From positions 1 to 16,836 of the forward strand of contig QIKQ01000181.1 of NCBI GenBank assembly GCA_003233075.1: DNA of 16,836 nucleotides, read 5' to 3'. The translations under genes were made by a program, and so were the position numbers. The notes beneath the pieces are model-generated. The model was not told where the DNA came from and searched no databases. It was given only the letters and a program-made list of their open reading frames with translations. Within the stretch, counting starts at the first letter, position 1. Each line of letters begins with the position of its first letter. Origin of the DNA: Gammaproteobacteria bacterium. Lineage in GTDB: Bacteria; Pseudomonadota; Gammaproteobacteria; SZUA-21. Positions 1 to 8,101 of the stretch are shown piece after piece.

Positions 1-137
1 GCAAAGGACTTACTGAAAATCAAAAATATTCGTGCCAGCATTTAGTGCGAATTCCGATGGTCGGCAAAGCTGACTCACTCAATTTGGGTGTAGCTGGAAG
101 TCTATTAATGTATGAAATTGCTAGAAAAAGATTATAA
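1..137 (+). CDS. TrmH/SpoU-family RNA 2'-O-methyltransferase, C-terminal fragment
   Basis: This is the last 44 codons of a gene that enters from the left edge, read from base 3 and ending with TAA at 135-137. The peptide contains RIPMVGKADSLNLGVAGSLL, the SpoU/TrmH motif 3. In this family that segment forms part of the knotted SAM-binding site, with the Ser-Leu-Asn triplet and the hydrophobic helix after it. Enzymes of this family methylate a ribose 2'-OH in tRNA or rRNA in the cytoplasm. Too little remains to choose between TrmH, RlmB or another member. The downstream gap to the next start is 71 bp, so co-transcription is possible. The family call is secure; the exact substrate is unknown. 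Confidence 0.85.
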   Translation, partial: KGLTENQKYSCQHLVRIPMVGKADSLNLGVAGSLLMYEIARKRL

Positions 138-208
138 GTAAAAATATTGATGAAGATGCACCAAGATAGTGATAAATTGAAGCTGTAAATTTTAAAGGGA
201 TCAATTTT

Positions 209-1162
209 ATGTTATTTAAAGAGAAATGGGTATTATCAAATTGTGATTCGATCAGGCAATTGGCGCCTATCGAAATTGAAAAACGTTTTCTAACCTGTCT
301 GACCTTTAGTGAAGGCGTAGTGCTATCGCCAAATACGCTTATTGATAATATTGCAATTGCAGAAATTCTTTGTAAAAAGAATGTGGTCAAGTATTTAAAT
401 GAGGAAGGAGCAGGGCATTTAGTATTACGTGGCATCAATATCGAAGAGAAATCCTTGTTTGAATATTATACGAGTCTGCCTGCCGACCATATACTATCAA
501 GCATACAAGGTAGTCCTACAAAAGGAAGCTTGGATAGAGTAACTTCAAAAATAATCGAAGATCGTATAAAGGCGACTGACAAGTCGCTACAAAATATATC
601 ACCTTCAAGGGAAAACGTTCAATTAAGTCCAAACTCTCTTAAAGACGAAATTTACAAAAGAATATCAACAGATGAGGCACTAAAAGCCTTCTTTGATAAT
701 AGTGATGAACACAGAATTTTTCTCAGTAAAACAAACGAGATGGTATCACGTTCTCACTGGTACAAATTCTCGCAAGAATATTTTTCGCATATTGATAGTA
801 GCAATGTATTTAAAGCTGAAATTATTGACCCAGCGTACAACTATTTATTTGCTAAAAATAAAGAAAGTTTTTTGCAAGATAATGTGAAAATTATAAACGA
901 TATTCCTCCTGTCATATTAGATGCAGCTATTACTATAAAATCGCTCCGCAATGAAATAAACTTAATTGTATATCCAATCCAAGCTTATAAATTTATATCT
1001 AGCTTTTCGGGTAGCCAAATATTTAGTTTCCTTACAGACAAAGCAATCGATTACATCGAAGATAAAATGCCAGAAACATTTACTGATCGATTTTCGAGAA
1101 AAAACTGGTTTGGCATGTACCCATTACTGCGTAATTTTATTGGCTTGGAAGTCAAAAAATGA
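209..1162 (+). CDS. Hypothetical protein, translationally coupled to Nudix hydrolase
   Basis: I do not recognise this 317-aa protein. It has no signal peptide, no convincing membrane helix and no obvious catalytic motif, so it is probably cytoplasmic. The first 75 residues are relatively hydrophobic and look like a compact alpha/beta unit. A polar stretch follows (about residues 100-150, rich in Ser, Lys, Asp, Asn), and then a mostly helical C-terminal half with several aromatic pairs. The ATG at 209 has an AAAGGGA ribosome site eight bases upstream. The stop codon overlaps the Nudix start as ATGA (1159-1162), the usual sign of translational coupling, so the two products probably act together. 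It could be a partner, regulator or substrate-recognition protein for the Nudix enzyme. That is inference from position only. Confidence 0.75.
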   Translation: MLFKEKWVLSNCDSIRQLAPIEIEKRFLTCLTFSEGVVLSPNTLIDNIAIAEILCKKNVVKYLNEEGAGHLVLRGINIEEKSLFEYYTSLPADHILSSIQGSPTKGSLDRVTSKIIEDRIKATDKSLQNISPSRENVQLSPNSLKDEIYKRISTDEALKAFFDNSDEHRIFLSKTNEMVSRSHWYKFSQEYFSHIDSSNVFKAEIIDPAYNYLFAKNKESFLQDNVKIINDIPPVILDAAITIKSLRNEINLIVYPIQAYKFISSFSGSQIFSFLTDKAIDYIEDKMPETFTDRFSRKNWFGMYPLLRNFIGLEVKK

Positions 1163-1647
1163 AAACCGTATATGAAAATTCTTGGTTTAAAATAATACAA
1201 GACGGTAAATACCATTATCTGCACGAGGATGCTTCCGCCAATGGTGCCGTTATATTGGTCGAGCAAGAAGACAATTTTATATTAATCAAAATAAGAAGAC
1301 CTGCACATCAATGTGCATTAATTGAAGCGCCTCGTGGATATGCTAATCCTGGCGAAACTAGCTTTGAATGTGCCAAAAGAGAACTACTGGAAGAAACTGG
1401 TTTTGCTGTTGATGACTCATTAATTAAAAAAATTGGCAAAGTAAAGCCAAATACAGCAATTTTAACTTCCACAATCGATATATTCTTAGCAAGTATTAAA
1501 ATCGATACGCAAGCCAGTGATACAGATAACGAGGCCGAAGGGCTAATTTATATTGCAAAATCAAAAATTAAAGACGAAATAAGAAAAGGCAATATCACTG
1601 ATGGATTTACTTTATCAGCCTTAGCCTATTATTGGGCAACCAAATAA
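1159..1647 (+). CDS. Nudix hydrolase, ADP-ribose pyrophosphatase-like
   Basis: A 162-aa Nudix hydrolase with a perfect Nudix box (GX5EX7REUXEEXGU) at residues 60-82: G60, E66, R74-E75, E78-E79, G81. The glutamates bind the divalent metal used to cleave a nucleoside diphosphate linked to another group. The preceding Glu-Ala-Pro-Arg-Gly resembles ADP-ribose pyrophosphatases. A proline (P97) sits 15 residues beyond the box, close to where ADP-ribose-specific members carry a diagnostic proline, so ADP-ribose or a sugar nucleotide is the best guess. It is somewhat shorter than NudF-type enzymes (about 200 aa). The start overlaps the stop of the upstream gene by 4 bp, so translation is likely coupled. 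The Nudix fold is certain; the substrate is inferred. Confidence 0.93.
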   Translation: MKTVYENSWFKIIQDGKYHYLHEDASANGAVILVEQEDNFILIKIRRPAHQCALIEAPRGYANPGETSFECAKRELLEETGFAVDDSLIKKIGKVKPNTAILTSTIDIFLASIKIDTQASDTDNEAEGLIYIAKSKIKDEIRKGNITDGFTLSALAYYWATK

Positions 1648-1827
1648 TATTATAAAAAATGGTACAACTAATATGATTAAGAATTTTTAACTATTATATT
1701 TAACCGAGTTATCATTTCCAAGTGAGTCATATGAGATGATATATGGCTAATCTTTTCGGCATACTGTAAAATCGATCTTAAAATCCATGTAGCTATTATT
1801 AAATGTAAAAAATAAAGGCGTAATTCA

Positions 1828-2694
1828 ATGTCGGATAGGTATCGAGTAAACGAGGCCAGCGGTCTAATGACATTCCTCACTGCCAAACTTCAGGGTTGGA
1901 GTCGAAACACTATAAAACAAAGATTAAAATTAGGATGCGTCATAGTAAATGGTACGCCTGTGGTAAAACACAATCACCCATTAGTAGTAGGAGATGATGT
2001 TGAGGTGCTAGCCTCTGCAAGCAAAGCTCCATTGCGAGCAGGCCAATTAGAAATTCTTTATGCCGATAAAGATCTAATAGCAATTAATAAACCAGCCGGT
2101 TTGCTATCTGTTGCAACAGCGAATGAAAGTCACAAACATGCACTCGCTATTCTCCGTAAACAACTCTCACGCCCTAAGTCTGAAGTGAAACTTTGGCCCG
2201 TACATCGACTCGACCGCGATACATCCGGTGTGTTGTTGTTCGCAACATCGCGGCAAAAACGTGAAGCAATTATGCAGTTATGGCCACATGCTAGAAAAAA
2301 CTATCTGGCCATTGTTGAGGGCTGCCCAGACCCTAGCCACGGCGTTATCAATCAACCCTTGCGCATGGACGAAAAAGAATATCGTATGCATGTCGGAGCA
2401 CATCCAGACGCAAAAAACGCAATCACACACTACATTACTCAACGAGGCATGAATGAACGATCATTATTGGAACTTACTCTAGAGACGGGACGCCAACATC
2501 AAATCCGAGCACATTTGGCCTGGTTGGGTCATCCAGTCGTTGGTGATTCACGTTACGGAACTGATGGGCCGCGAATGGGGCTTCACGCCTTGAGTCTTGA
2601 TATTGTAAATCCCGCAACTGGCGACCGCCTGACATTCGAAACACCAGCGCCCAAAGATTTTAACTTGTTATTACGTGCCAACAAAAATACTTAA
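1828..2694 (+). CDS. RluA-family 23S rRNA/tRNA pseudouridine synthase
   Basis: A 288-aa pseudouridine synthase of the RluA family, which converts specific uridines in rRNA or tRNA to pseudouridine. Residues about 1-62 form an S4-like RNA-binding domain (the basic stretch around N28-K34, then a VIVNG strand). The catalytic domain follows from about residue 74. Its signature HRLDRDTSGVLLFA starts at H126 and places the catalytic aspartate at D129. Further family motifs are DLIAINKPAGLLS (residues 82-94) and the C-terminal ETGRQHQIRAHLAWLGHPVVGD. The ATG at 1828 is preceded by an AAAGG ribosome site. The 180 bp upstream are AT-rich, with no clear terminator for the Nudix gene. Family and activity type are secure; the modified position (RluA, RluC or RluD class) cannot be read from the sequence. 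Confidence 0.95.
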   Translation: MSDRYRVNEASGLMTFLTAKLQGWSRNTIKQRLKLGCVIVNGTPVVKHNHPLVVGDDVEVLASASKAPLRAGQLEILYADKDLIAINKPAGLLSVATANESHKHALAILRKQLSRPKSEVKLWPVHRLDRDTSGVLLFATSRQKREAIMQLWPHARKNYLAIVEGCPDPSHGVINQPLRMDEKEYRMHVGAHPDAKNAITHYITQRGMNERSLLELTLETGRQHQIRAHLAWLGHPVVGDSRYGTDGPRMGLHALSLDIVNPATGDRLTFETPAPKDFNLLLRANKNT

Positions 2695-2720
2695 TTTATT
2701 AAAAATCTAAAACTATTCGT

Positions 2721-4712
2721 TTACCAAATTCTTATTCTTTCTGATGGTGCTTTATACATTCTATCTCCCTGTTTTGTATTAAACAATTCATGAAAATCAT
2801 CAAAGTGAACTACTATGCCATTGGCTCTATATTCTGATGGCGGATGCGTATCTGATTCAAGGTACTTCAATAATACTTGTTTTCTAATTTTACTGCGCCA
2901 GGTTTTAGCGAGTTGGATAAAAAACTTTTTCTTCTCACTCTGATTATTCATTCCTTTTGCGCTAAGCATTCGTTTGTAAGCTTTATAGGCGATTTCAGCT
3001 CCGCTAAGATCGCCAATAATCTCGCCCACTTCAAGTTCTCCATTCAGAAATACACCCGGTAATACTTCATATTTATTAGCTTGGTTAATTAATTTTTGCT
3101 TAATAACGTCATATTTTTTCGCATCAATATCTGTCCACCAATTCTTTAAATTTCCCTCTGCATCAAAACGTCTGCCGCTATCATCAAAACCATGCGCAAT
3201 CTCATGCGAGATAATAAAGCCAATACCCGCATAATTTACTGCATGATTTCCTTTGGTATCAACAAATTCATTTTGCATAATAGCGGCAAGCAGTATGAAT
3301 GTATTCATGCTGGGAGAATAATAAGCATTTACTTCTTGAGGGGAAATATACCAATCTGAATTATCGACTGGTTTATCTAATTTCTTTATATTTCTTTTAT
3401 GCTCATATTCTATCAAACGTTTACTATTAGCCAGCAAATCTTGTCGTGTGATAGTCAAGCTTGAATAGTCGCGCCATTTCTTGGGGTAGGCGATCTGAAA
3501 CTTCATTTTCGCTAGTTTCACTAAAGCCTTTTTCTTTGTTTCCAAAGACAGTCTTGTTGATACTATAATTGAATTTTTGTATTCAGTTACTATTTCTCTA
3601 ATCAATTTTGTAACAATTACTTTTGAATCTTCATTAAAGTATCGATTAACATATGCTTTACCTAATAATAAACCGGCATGCATGTTTAGAGAAGCAATTG
3701 CCTGCTGCCATAATGCTGTTTCGTTTATAAATAATCCTTTCTTAATTTCATAATTCGCCCAAACCTTTTTAAATTCAGATGTCAGCAGGGTCGCATAATC
3801 TGTTAATAGGCAAGCTCTGAGATAATTTTTCCAAACATGCAATTGAGTTTTTCTAAACAAGTCATTGAAACGACTAATGTATGACGGCTGCATAACATTA
3901 ATGTTACCCCTTGCAGGGTAACCGAGACTCTTTAAGTAATCTTGTGTATGCAAATTGCTTGTGATTTTCTCTACTTCTTTATAATTTAAATTATTGTGGG
4001 TTTTTAATGGATCACGATTTTTAACTTTAGACCATTGAATTTTAGCCATTTCTGTTTCTAATTTAATAATCAGTTCAATCGTATGTACTGATGTCTTAAC
4101 AGAAGCCAGTGAAAACAATTTTTTGAGCACTTCCTTGTAAAGCTTAATTTGTCGCTTTGAACGTTTGTCTGACCCCAAGTAATGATCCCGATTAACACCT
4201 AACCCTGCCTGAACAACAAACAATCTATATATTTTCGAATTTTTATAATCTATGTCTACCGTATAAAGGTATGGCGTACGGACACCTTGCATTTGAAATT
4301 TAGCGAACAATTGTATAATATCTTTATGCGTTTTCGCGGAGTCTATTGCCTTCAAATCACTCGCTATGGGGCTTAACGCTAATGAATCGCGTTTTTTCAT
4401 GCCTGTATAGCTTAGATAAAAATTAAGTATTTTTTCTTCGTCTGGAGTTCGCTTCTTTTTATTTTTAAAACTTGTTATTAGTGCCCTTAACTGATTAAAA
4501 ACATTTTCCTGAATAGTGGTAAAATTACTGACAGACATTTTATCATCAGGTATTCGAGTTCTGGCCAACCACTTTTTATTCACCCATGCGTAAAAATTAC
4601 TGCTCGGACTGACAGAGGTCTTTATTTTATCAGTGGTTTTAGTGGCAAAAATTGAATTAGGCAATAAAGCTATACTAATTAAAAATAAAGATAATAATAA
4701 ATTCTTAAGCAC
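2721..4712 (-). CDS. Exported M13-family (neprilysin/PepO-like) zinc metallopeptidase
   Basis: A 663-aa endopeptidase of family M13, which cleaves short peptides. Residues 1-23 form a signal peptide (Lys-Asn, a hydrophobic core, IFA before Thr24) with no lipobox Cys, so the enzyme is probably periplasmic. The zinc site is HEIAH at 503-507, with the third ligand E564 and D568 in the downstream GEIIGD motif. The substrate-binding Asn-Ala-Tyr is at 462-464. The C-terminal HPP (623-625) and R629 also match the family. The ending (MYKAPSERIRIW) has no Cys, as in many bacterial members, whereas neprilysin carries disulfides. The start is GTG, with a strong GAGGAG site at 4719-4724. It converges with the rluA-like gene across 26 bp. 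Confidence 0.95.
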   Translation of the reverse strand: MLKNLLLSLFLISIALLPNSIFATKTTDKIKTSVSPSSNFYAWVNKKWLARTRIPDDKMSVSNFTTIQENVFNQLRALITSFKNKKKRTPDEEKILNFYLSYTGMKKRDSLALSPIASDLKAIDSAKTHKDIIQLFAKFQMQGVRTPYLYTVDIDYKNSKIYRLFVVQAGLGVNRDHYLGSDKRSKRQIKLYKEVLKKLFSLASVKTSVHTIELIIKLETEMAKIQWSKVKNRDPLKTHNNLNYKEVEKITSNLHTQDYLKSLGYPARGNINVMQPSYISRFNDLFRKTQLHVWKNYLRACLLTDYATLLTSEFKKVWANYEIKKGLFINETALWQQAIASLNMHAGLLLGKAYVNRYFNEDSKVIVTKLIREIVTEYKNSIIVSTRLSLETKKKALVKLAKMKFQIAYPKKWRDYSSLTITRQDLLANSKRLIEYEHKRNIKKLDKPVDNSDWYISPQEVNAYYSPSMNTFILLAAIMQNEFVDTKGNHAVNYAGIGFIISHEIAHGFDDSGRRFDAEGNLKNWWTDIDAKKYDVIKQKLINQANKYEVLPGVFLNGELEVGEIIGDLSGAEIAYKAYKRMLSAKGMNNQSEKKKFFIQLAKTWRSKIRKQVLLKYLESDTHPPSEYRANGIVVHFDDFHELFNTKQGDRMYKAPSERIRIW

Positions 4713-4930
4713 TGTAAACTCCTCTAACTATTCACCAGCATAGTGCAAAATATCGCATCACATTCGTCGTGTTTATACAGCAAAGCATATAAGTCCCGCT
4801 AACTTTTATTTGTGTAATAAATATTACGCTCCCCACTTTCAGGTAACGTTTAACTTACCTATACTAAAGCTGCACAACTAGTTTCAAAAGCAGCAATACT
4901 TCGCATAATAAAGCATTAGCTATAACTGAA

Positions 4931-4974
4931 TATCACGATTAAGTTAAGGGCACCTCTAAGAATTAGTGCAAAAG
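4931..4974. repeat. Degenerate dispersed repeat, copy 1
   Basis: This block reads TATCACGAT, five bases, TAAGG, four bases, CTCT, then an AATTAGTGCAAA-like tail. The block at 8102-8144 has the same words in the same order (TATCACGAT, three bases, TAAGG, three bases, CTCT, then AATT and CAAA) in another gene-free interval. The match is visible by eye and only partial. It may be an old MITE or insertion-sequence end, or a shared regulatory element. Confidence 0.4.
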
Positions 4975-5053
4975 AAAGATAGTGATTTATTCTTAGACAA
5001 TTCGGGCCATGACTTTACTTAACACGGCCCACAACTAATTGCTTAAATCACTA
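4955..5053 (-). repeat. Nested inverted repeats directly after the small exported-protein gene
   Basis: A 10-bp arm TAGTGATTTA at 4980-4989 is repeated inverted at 5044-5053, ending exactly where the minus-strand stop codon begins. Inside it, CAATT and GGGCC pair with GGCCC and AATTG, giving a stepped hairpin of about 74 nt. A second inverted repeat (4955-4963 with 4989-4997, 9 bp) abuts it. The 3' UTR of the 138-aa gene should therefore be highly structured. There is no T-run, so it is not a classical intrinsic terminator. It could protect the mRNA end or be a mobile-repeat remnant. Confidence 0.45.
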
Positions 5054-5470
5054 TTACTGTCGGGTTAGAATAACAGACTGAATACTAGTACCTTTTGAGG
5101 TAATATCATAACTGAGCTTTCCGGTTTTAGTTGTAGTCACTCTTAGCTCCGCTTTTTTCTTGTATACATCCTTATAACAAAATGTTCTGTATTTATAATT
5201 TTCAATAATATAGAACACTTGGGTTTTGTTAACTGAGCCACCGTATTTAGCTTCAATTACGCAATTATACGGCTGGCCATATTTTAATGTTAAAACTTTT
5301 TTCGCTGGACTTAGTGAATCGATATTAAGAAAGACGAACATGGGCTTATCTTTGTTAACGATTATATTCCCCTGCCACTTACCTATTACTTTATTATCTG
5401 CTAGCACCGAAACCGAAAAAGACATTAACAAACATAATACCCCTGTGAAATTTTTGATAAATCTAGTCAT
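5054..5470 (-). CDS. Small exported protein of unknown function
   Basis: A 138-aa protein with a clear signal peptide: a basic start, a hydrophobic core at about residues 9-22, and a probable cut after A24. The mature part of about 114 aa is rich in beta-forming, Lys and Tyr residues. It has two cysteines (C70, C98) that could form one periplasmic disulfide. The Gly-Lys-Trp-Gln-Gly opening followed by alternating hydrophobic strands suggests a small beta-barrel or beta-sandwich, but I recognise no family. The ATG has a strong AAGGAGA ribosome site. It lies 37 bp downstream of the anchored discoidin-like gene on the same strand, so the two are probably one transcript. A structured inverted repeat starts right at its stop codon. 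Confidence 0.8.
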   Translation of the reverse strand: MTRFIKNFTGVLCLLMSFSVSVLADNKVIGKWQGNIIVNKDKPMFVFLNIDSLSPAKKVLTLKYGQPYNCVIEAKYGGSVNKTQVFYIIENYKYRTFCYKDVYKKKAELRVTTTKTGKLSYDITSKGTSIQSVILTRQ

Positions 5471-5507
5471 TATTTCTCCTTCAAATTTTATTTATCGTAT
5501 GAATTAA

Positions 5508-6215
5508 TTATTTTTTTACCCAAATTTTAACATCGCCGATATACACTTGATGACCATTCCAGTTATCCTTTGGATTTATCATGACTGCTGCAATGGGTCG
5601 ATCATAAGCTAACTTCGTATAAAATTCTCCGCTATCTTTTTGCAAAACTATTCTTATCTCTTTTGACCATTTTCCATTAGGATACCGTGCTTTTACAGTA
5701 ATTGTTTTGGTGTAATTTTTAGGATTTCGCTTAGACGGCTGATGAAAGCTTATACCAATTACCTTTGAAGGTTGTGCAAAAGAAACTTCATACGCCAATT
5801 TTTTTAATATATGAGGTTCTAACCTTAAATCAGTATCCAAATTATTGTCGATTAATCTACTGAGCTGAGCGAGCTCACTTGGAGTACCACTAAACTTGGC
5901 GCTGATAGATGCACCCGACGTGCTAAGAGCTATATTTACTGGCCCTGTTTGAGAACGAACTGCTGTAGATTCTTTTTTTGCAGGTGGAGTTACTGCCACA
6001 GAATTACTGTTGATTTTAACTTCTGTATGCGGTGATGACTTTGATGGCATTTTTACACTTTTGGCCGTTCTTTTTTCAAAAACTGACATAACTTCATCAA
6101 GATTAACCACTACACTGGAAATAACAGCGATTAAAATCGCAATTCCTATGAGATATTTAAACCAGTTACTATTTTTAAGCTTCTTTGGCACTAACTCTGA
6201 CGTTAAATTATCCAT
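5508..6215 (-). CDS. Membrane-anchored protein with discoidin (F5/8 type C)-like domain
   Basis: A 235-aa single-pass membrane protein. A short polar N-terminus is followed by one hydrophobic helix (about residues 19-38). A Ser/Lys/Pro-rich linker (about 50-90) follows, then a beta-rich domain of about 145 aa. That domain reads like a galactose-binding or discoidin-type beta-sandwich: NIALSTSGASISAKFSG, then LIDNNLDTDL (compare the usual DGn-x-T motif), strand YEVSF, strand VIGISF and a closing DVKIWVKK. The orientation with the C-terminal domain outside the cytoplasm is inferred. The open frame extends to a GTG at 6227, but that codon has no ribosome site. The ATG at 6215 has AAAGGTG about nine bases upstream, so I prefer it. 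It probably heads an operon with the small exported protein. Confidence 0.75.
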   Translation of the reverse strand: MDNLTSELVPKKLKNSNWFKYLIGIAILIAVISSVVVNLDEVMSVFEKRTAKSVKMPSKSSPHTEVKINSNSVAVTPPAKKESTAVRSQTGPVNIALSTSGASISAKFSGTPSELAQLSRLIDNNLDTDLRLEPHILKKLAYEVSFAQPSKVIGISFHQPSKRNPKNYTKTITVKARYPNGKWSKEIRIVLQKDSGEFYTKLAYDRPIAAVMINPKDNWNGHQVYIGDVKIWVKK

Positions 6216-6478
6216 GTGACCCAACACCTTTGATTTTATTGCAGTAGTCTAAAGAAAATTAAACTAAACTGTAGTTTTATTCATATCTAAGAAAAAAATA
6301 ATAGCAAGAATCCAAGGCAAATTACAATATAATGTCTTCAAATATGCCGCAATTTTACTTATTATATGCATGCTTTAATAATCAATAACTTAGATACATA
6401 TGCTCAGCATAACTTAACATGTTTATTATAAAATGAAGCCATTTAGCATTTTCACGAGCTATTTTTGGCAGTTCGCGC

Positions 6479-6488
6479 TTGTATACAA
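6479..6488. promoter_or_regulatory. TTGTATACAA palindrome upstream of yehS
   Basis: A perfect 10-bp palindrome 28 bp upstream of the yehS GTG, within the 301-bp divergent interval 6216-6516 between the anchored-protein gene and yehS. It could be an operator for yehS. A palindrome this short can also occur by chance in AT-rich DNA. The rest of the interval shows no gene and no clear promoter pair. Confidence 0.2.
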
Positions 6489-6516
6489 ACTAAAGATGAA
6501 TTAATAAGGAACATTT

Positions 6517-6981
6517 GTGAACAATAATGATATTTTACGCCGAATCCGCTATATCTTTGATCATAAAGACACAAAAATAATCGCCATATTTGCCGAAGTT
6601 GAATATTTAGTGACGTCGGCACAGGTAGTCAACTGGCTTAAAAAAGAAGACGATCCAGAATTTTGTGAGCTAAGCGACATTCAATTGGCAAGCTTTCTAA
6701 ACGGTTTGATAAATGATAAACGAGGCAAAAAAGACGGCCCACTGGCTCTACCTGAAAAACAGCTGAATAATAATATTATATTCCGAAAATTAAAAATCGC
6801 TTTGGATCTGAAAGCTGAAGATATTCTAGCGATATTGCAAAAAGCCGATTTACGCATTAGCAAACATGAATTAAGTGCTTTTTTCCGTAAATCAAGCCAT
6901 AAACATTATCGTGAATGTTTAGATCAAATCTTGCGAAATTTCCTCCACGGTTTACAACTTAAGTATCGAGATAGTAAATAA
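6517..6981 (+). CDS. yehS: DUF1456 family protein YehS
   Basis: A 154-aa protein of the DUF1456/YehS family, common in gammaproteobacteria and of unknown biochemical function. It has the usual two repeated helical modules, residues about 2-68 and 86-148. Each starts with Asn-Asn/Asp-Ile-x-Arg and contains a D-x-I-x-A-I/L-x-x-x-x segment, then a helix leading to Leu-Asn/His-Gly-Leu. There is no signal peptide or membrane helix, so it is cytoplasmic. The GTG start at 6517 is supported by an AAGGA site six bases upstream. The gene converges with the ykgJ-like gene, leaving 5 bp between the stops. A bulged hairpin (ATAGTAAA pairing with TTTcACTAT, 6971-6990) spans both stops, but it has no T-tract. 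Confidence 0.9.
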   Translation: MNNNDILRRIRYIFDHKDTKIIAIFAEVEYLVTSAQVVNWLKKEDDPEFCELSDIQLASFLNGLINDKRGKKDGPLALPEKQLNNNIIFRKLKIALDLKAEDILAILQKADLRISKHELSAFFRKSSHKHYRECLDQILRNFLHGLQLKYRDSK

Positions 6982-6986
6982 TTTCA

Positions 6987-7373
6987 CTATTCGCCAAAAC
7001 TACGACGACTATCTGCCATAAGTTGATTTAGGATCTTTTCAGCTTGATTAGGGTTGCATAGGTCAGGTGGCTCTAACATTTCGCATTCATCTTTAATCAT
7101 ATCCTCGATATTAACTGGATAAAATTTACAATCATCCGGACGATTTAGATAGATATCACAAGTATACGTATTTTCATTAGGCGTTTTTCTTAGCCAAGGA
7201 CACAGCTCAATTTGCTTGCCTGTGTCAGGGTTCATCCAAATATTTCCATTACTAACATATTTATAAATATCAGGCCGGTGGATTTCCCAATATTCGATTT
7301 CACTTGTTGATGCGGTTAGGCCACCACAACTATAATTTATACAGCATTTGCCACACTGATTACATTCTTTCAC
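6987..7373 (-). CDS. YkgJ-family cysteine cluster protein
   Basis: A 128-aa protein of the YkgJ/CxxCxxCC group, thought to bind zinc or an iron-sulfur centre through clustered cysteines. The N-terminus carries CNQCGKCC (C4, C7, C10, C11) and C16. The second half has ELCPWL (C58), TCDIYLNRPDDCKFYP (C72, C82), then C97 and C106, giving ten cysteines in all. The C-x-I-Y-x-x-R-P-x-x-C-x-x-Y/F-P pattern is diagnostic of the family. Its role is unknown. It starts with GTG; the nearest purine-rich stretch (GAGGA) is about 13 bases upstream, unusually far, so translation may be weak or coupled. It follows the 205-aa gene by 54 bp on the same strand, consistent with an operon. Confidence 0.9.
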   Translation of the reverse strand: MKECNQCGKCCINYSCGGLTASTSEIEYWEIHRPDIYKYVSNGNIWMNPDTGKQIELCPWLRKTPNENTYTCDIYLNRPDDCKFYPVNIEDMIKDECEMLEPPDLCNPNQAEKILNQLMADSRRSFGE

Positions 7374-7427
7374 AATGATGTAATGGTCCTCTGCATTAAC
7401 TAAGCAAGTATTTCACTCAATTATAAG

Positions 7428-8045
7428 CTATATCTCATTTGCTTGCGCCTTTAATTCGGACTTTAATCTATTAAATATTTTTACTTGCCACTCTTTATAA
7501 TGTTGCTCTTTGCGATAAAACCTTATCTCGAGATTAATCGACCAATCATCTAGACCTTTGTAGCTTGTGATATATTCCATTTTTGTAACATTAGACTTGG
7601 TACTGTAAGTTAGAAGTGAATTAGGCTCGTTATTAGTAACGAGCAAATCAGCATCTACTTTTTGAATTTCAATATTATCGAAATCTATTAATACGCCATT
7701 AATTGATATTCGCAAATAATTTTGTACATTTGCTTCACTAATACTATTCCATGAAATTTGCGTTCGACCGTAATAGTAGCCATCGGGCACGGCTACAATA
7801 AGCTTATCAAGGCTTTTATTTCGAAGAAAACGATGAATGACTTTTTCTAGCTCTGGATACGGTTCAACTTCACTGCTAATTTCAAACTGATTGAGAAAAT
7901 CTCGATAGGATTCGGCACTTATTTCATCCGAAGATAAGTCGCTAGCGAGTGCTGCGGCATGCTTGTCATTTTCATTATTAATTTCGTTTTTAGTATTTTT
8001 ATCCGTCGACAACTCTTGTTTCACGAAATTAAATGGAGTTTCCAT
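7428..8045 (-). CDS. Hypothetical protein, 205 aa
   Basis: I do not recognise this protein. It has no signal peptide or membrane segment. Residues about 1-45 are polar and probably disordered (Asn, Lys, Asp, Glu, Ser). The rest looks like a compact alpha/beta or beta-rich domain, with strands around LIVAVPD (residues 82-88), YLRISINGVLIDF, IEIQKV and WSINLEIRFYR, and a basic C-terminal helix. The ATG at 8045 has an AGAGG ribosome site about six bases upstream. It lies 54 bp upstream of the YkgJ-like gene on the same strand, and the pair probably forms an operon transcribed from the repeat-rich interval that begins at 8046. Confidence 0.75.
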   Translation of the reverse strand: METPFNFVKQELSTDKNTKNEINNENDKHAAALASDLSSDEISAESYRDFLNQFEISSEVEPYPELEKVIHRFLRNKSLDKLIVAVPDGYYYGRTQISWNSISEANVQNYLRISINGVLIDFDNIEIQKVDADLLVTNNEPNSLLTYSTKSNVTKMEYITSYKGLDDWSINLEIRFYRKEQHYKEWQVKIFNRLKSELKAQANEI

Positions 8046-8101
8046 AAGTAGCCTCTGTTATTTACACTAGAACTATAGTATATAAATAATCACCGATCTT
8101 G

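Larger units (their letters stand above)
4713..5053. other. Gene-free interval upstream of the M13 peptidase gene
   Basis: These 341 bp lie between two minus-strand genes. They hold the M13 ribosome site (4719-4724), a degenerate repeat shared with 8102-8144, and two inverted repeats at 4955-5053 described separately. I saw no convincing small ORF or RNA gene. A minus-strand promoter for the M13 gene should lie here, but no clear -35/-10 pair stands out. Confidence 0.6.

Noticed and set aside
121..438. 105-aa minus-strand frame at the left edge
   Set aside because: It overlaps the methyltransferase tail and the first part of the 317-aa gene, which has a good ribosome site; the protein resembles nothing.
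6216..6227. GTG start four codons upstream for the anchored discoidin-like protein
   Set aside because: No ribosome site precedes the GTG, while the ATG at 6215 has AAAGGTG at suitable spacing.
6971..6990. Bulged hairpin over the yehS and ykgJ-like stop codons as a shared terminator
   Set aside because: The stem is AT-only apart from one pair, has a bulge and lacks a T-tract on either strand.
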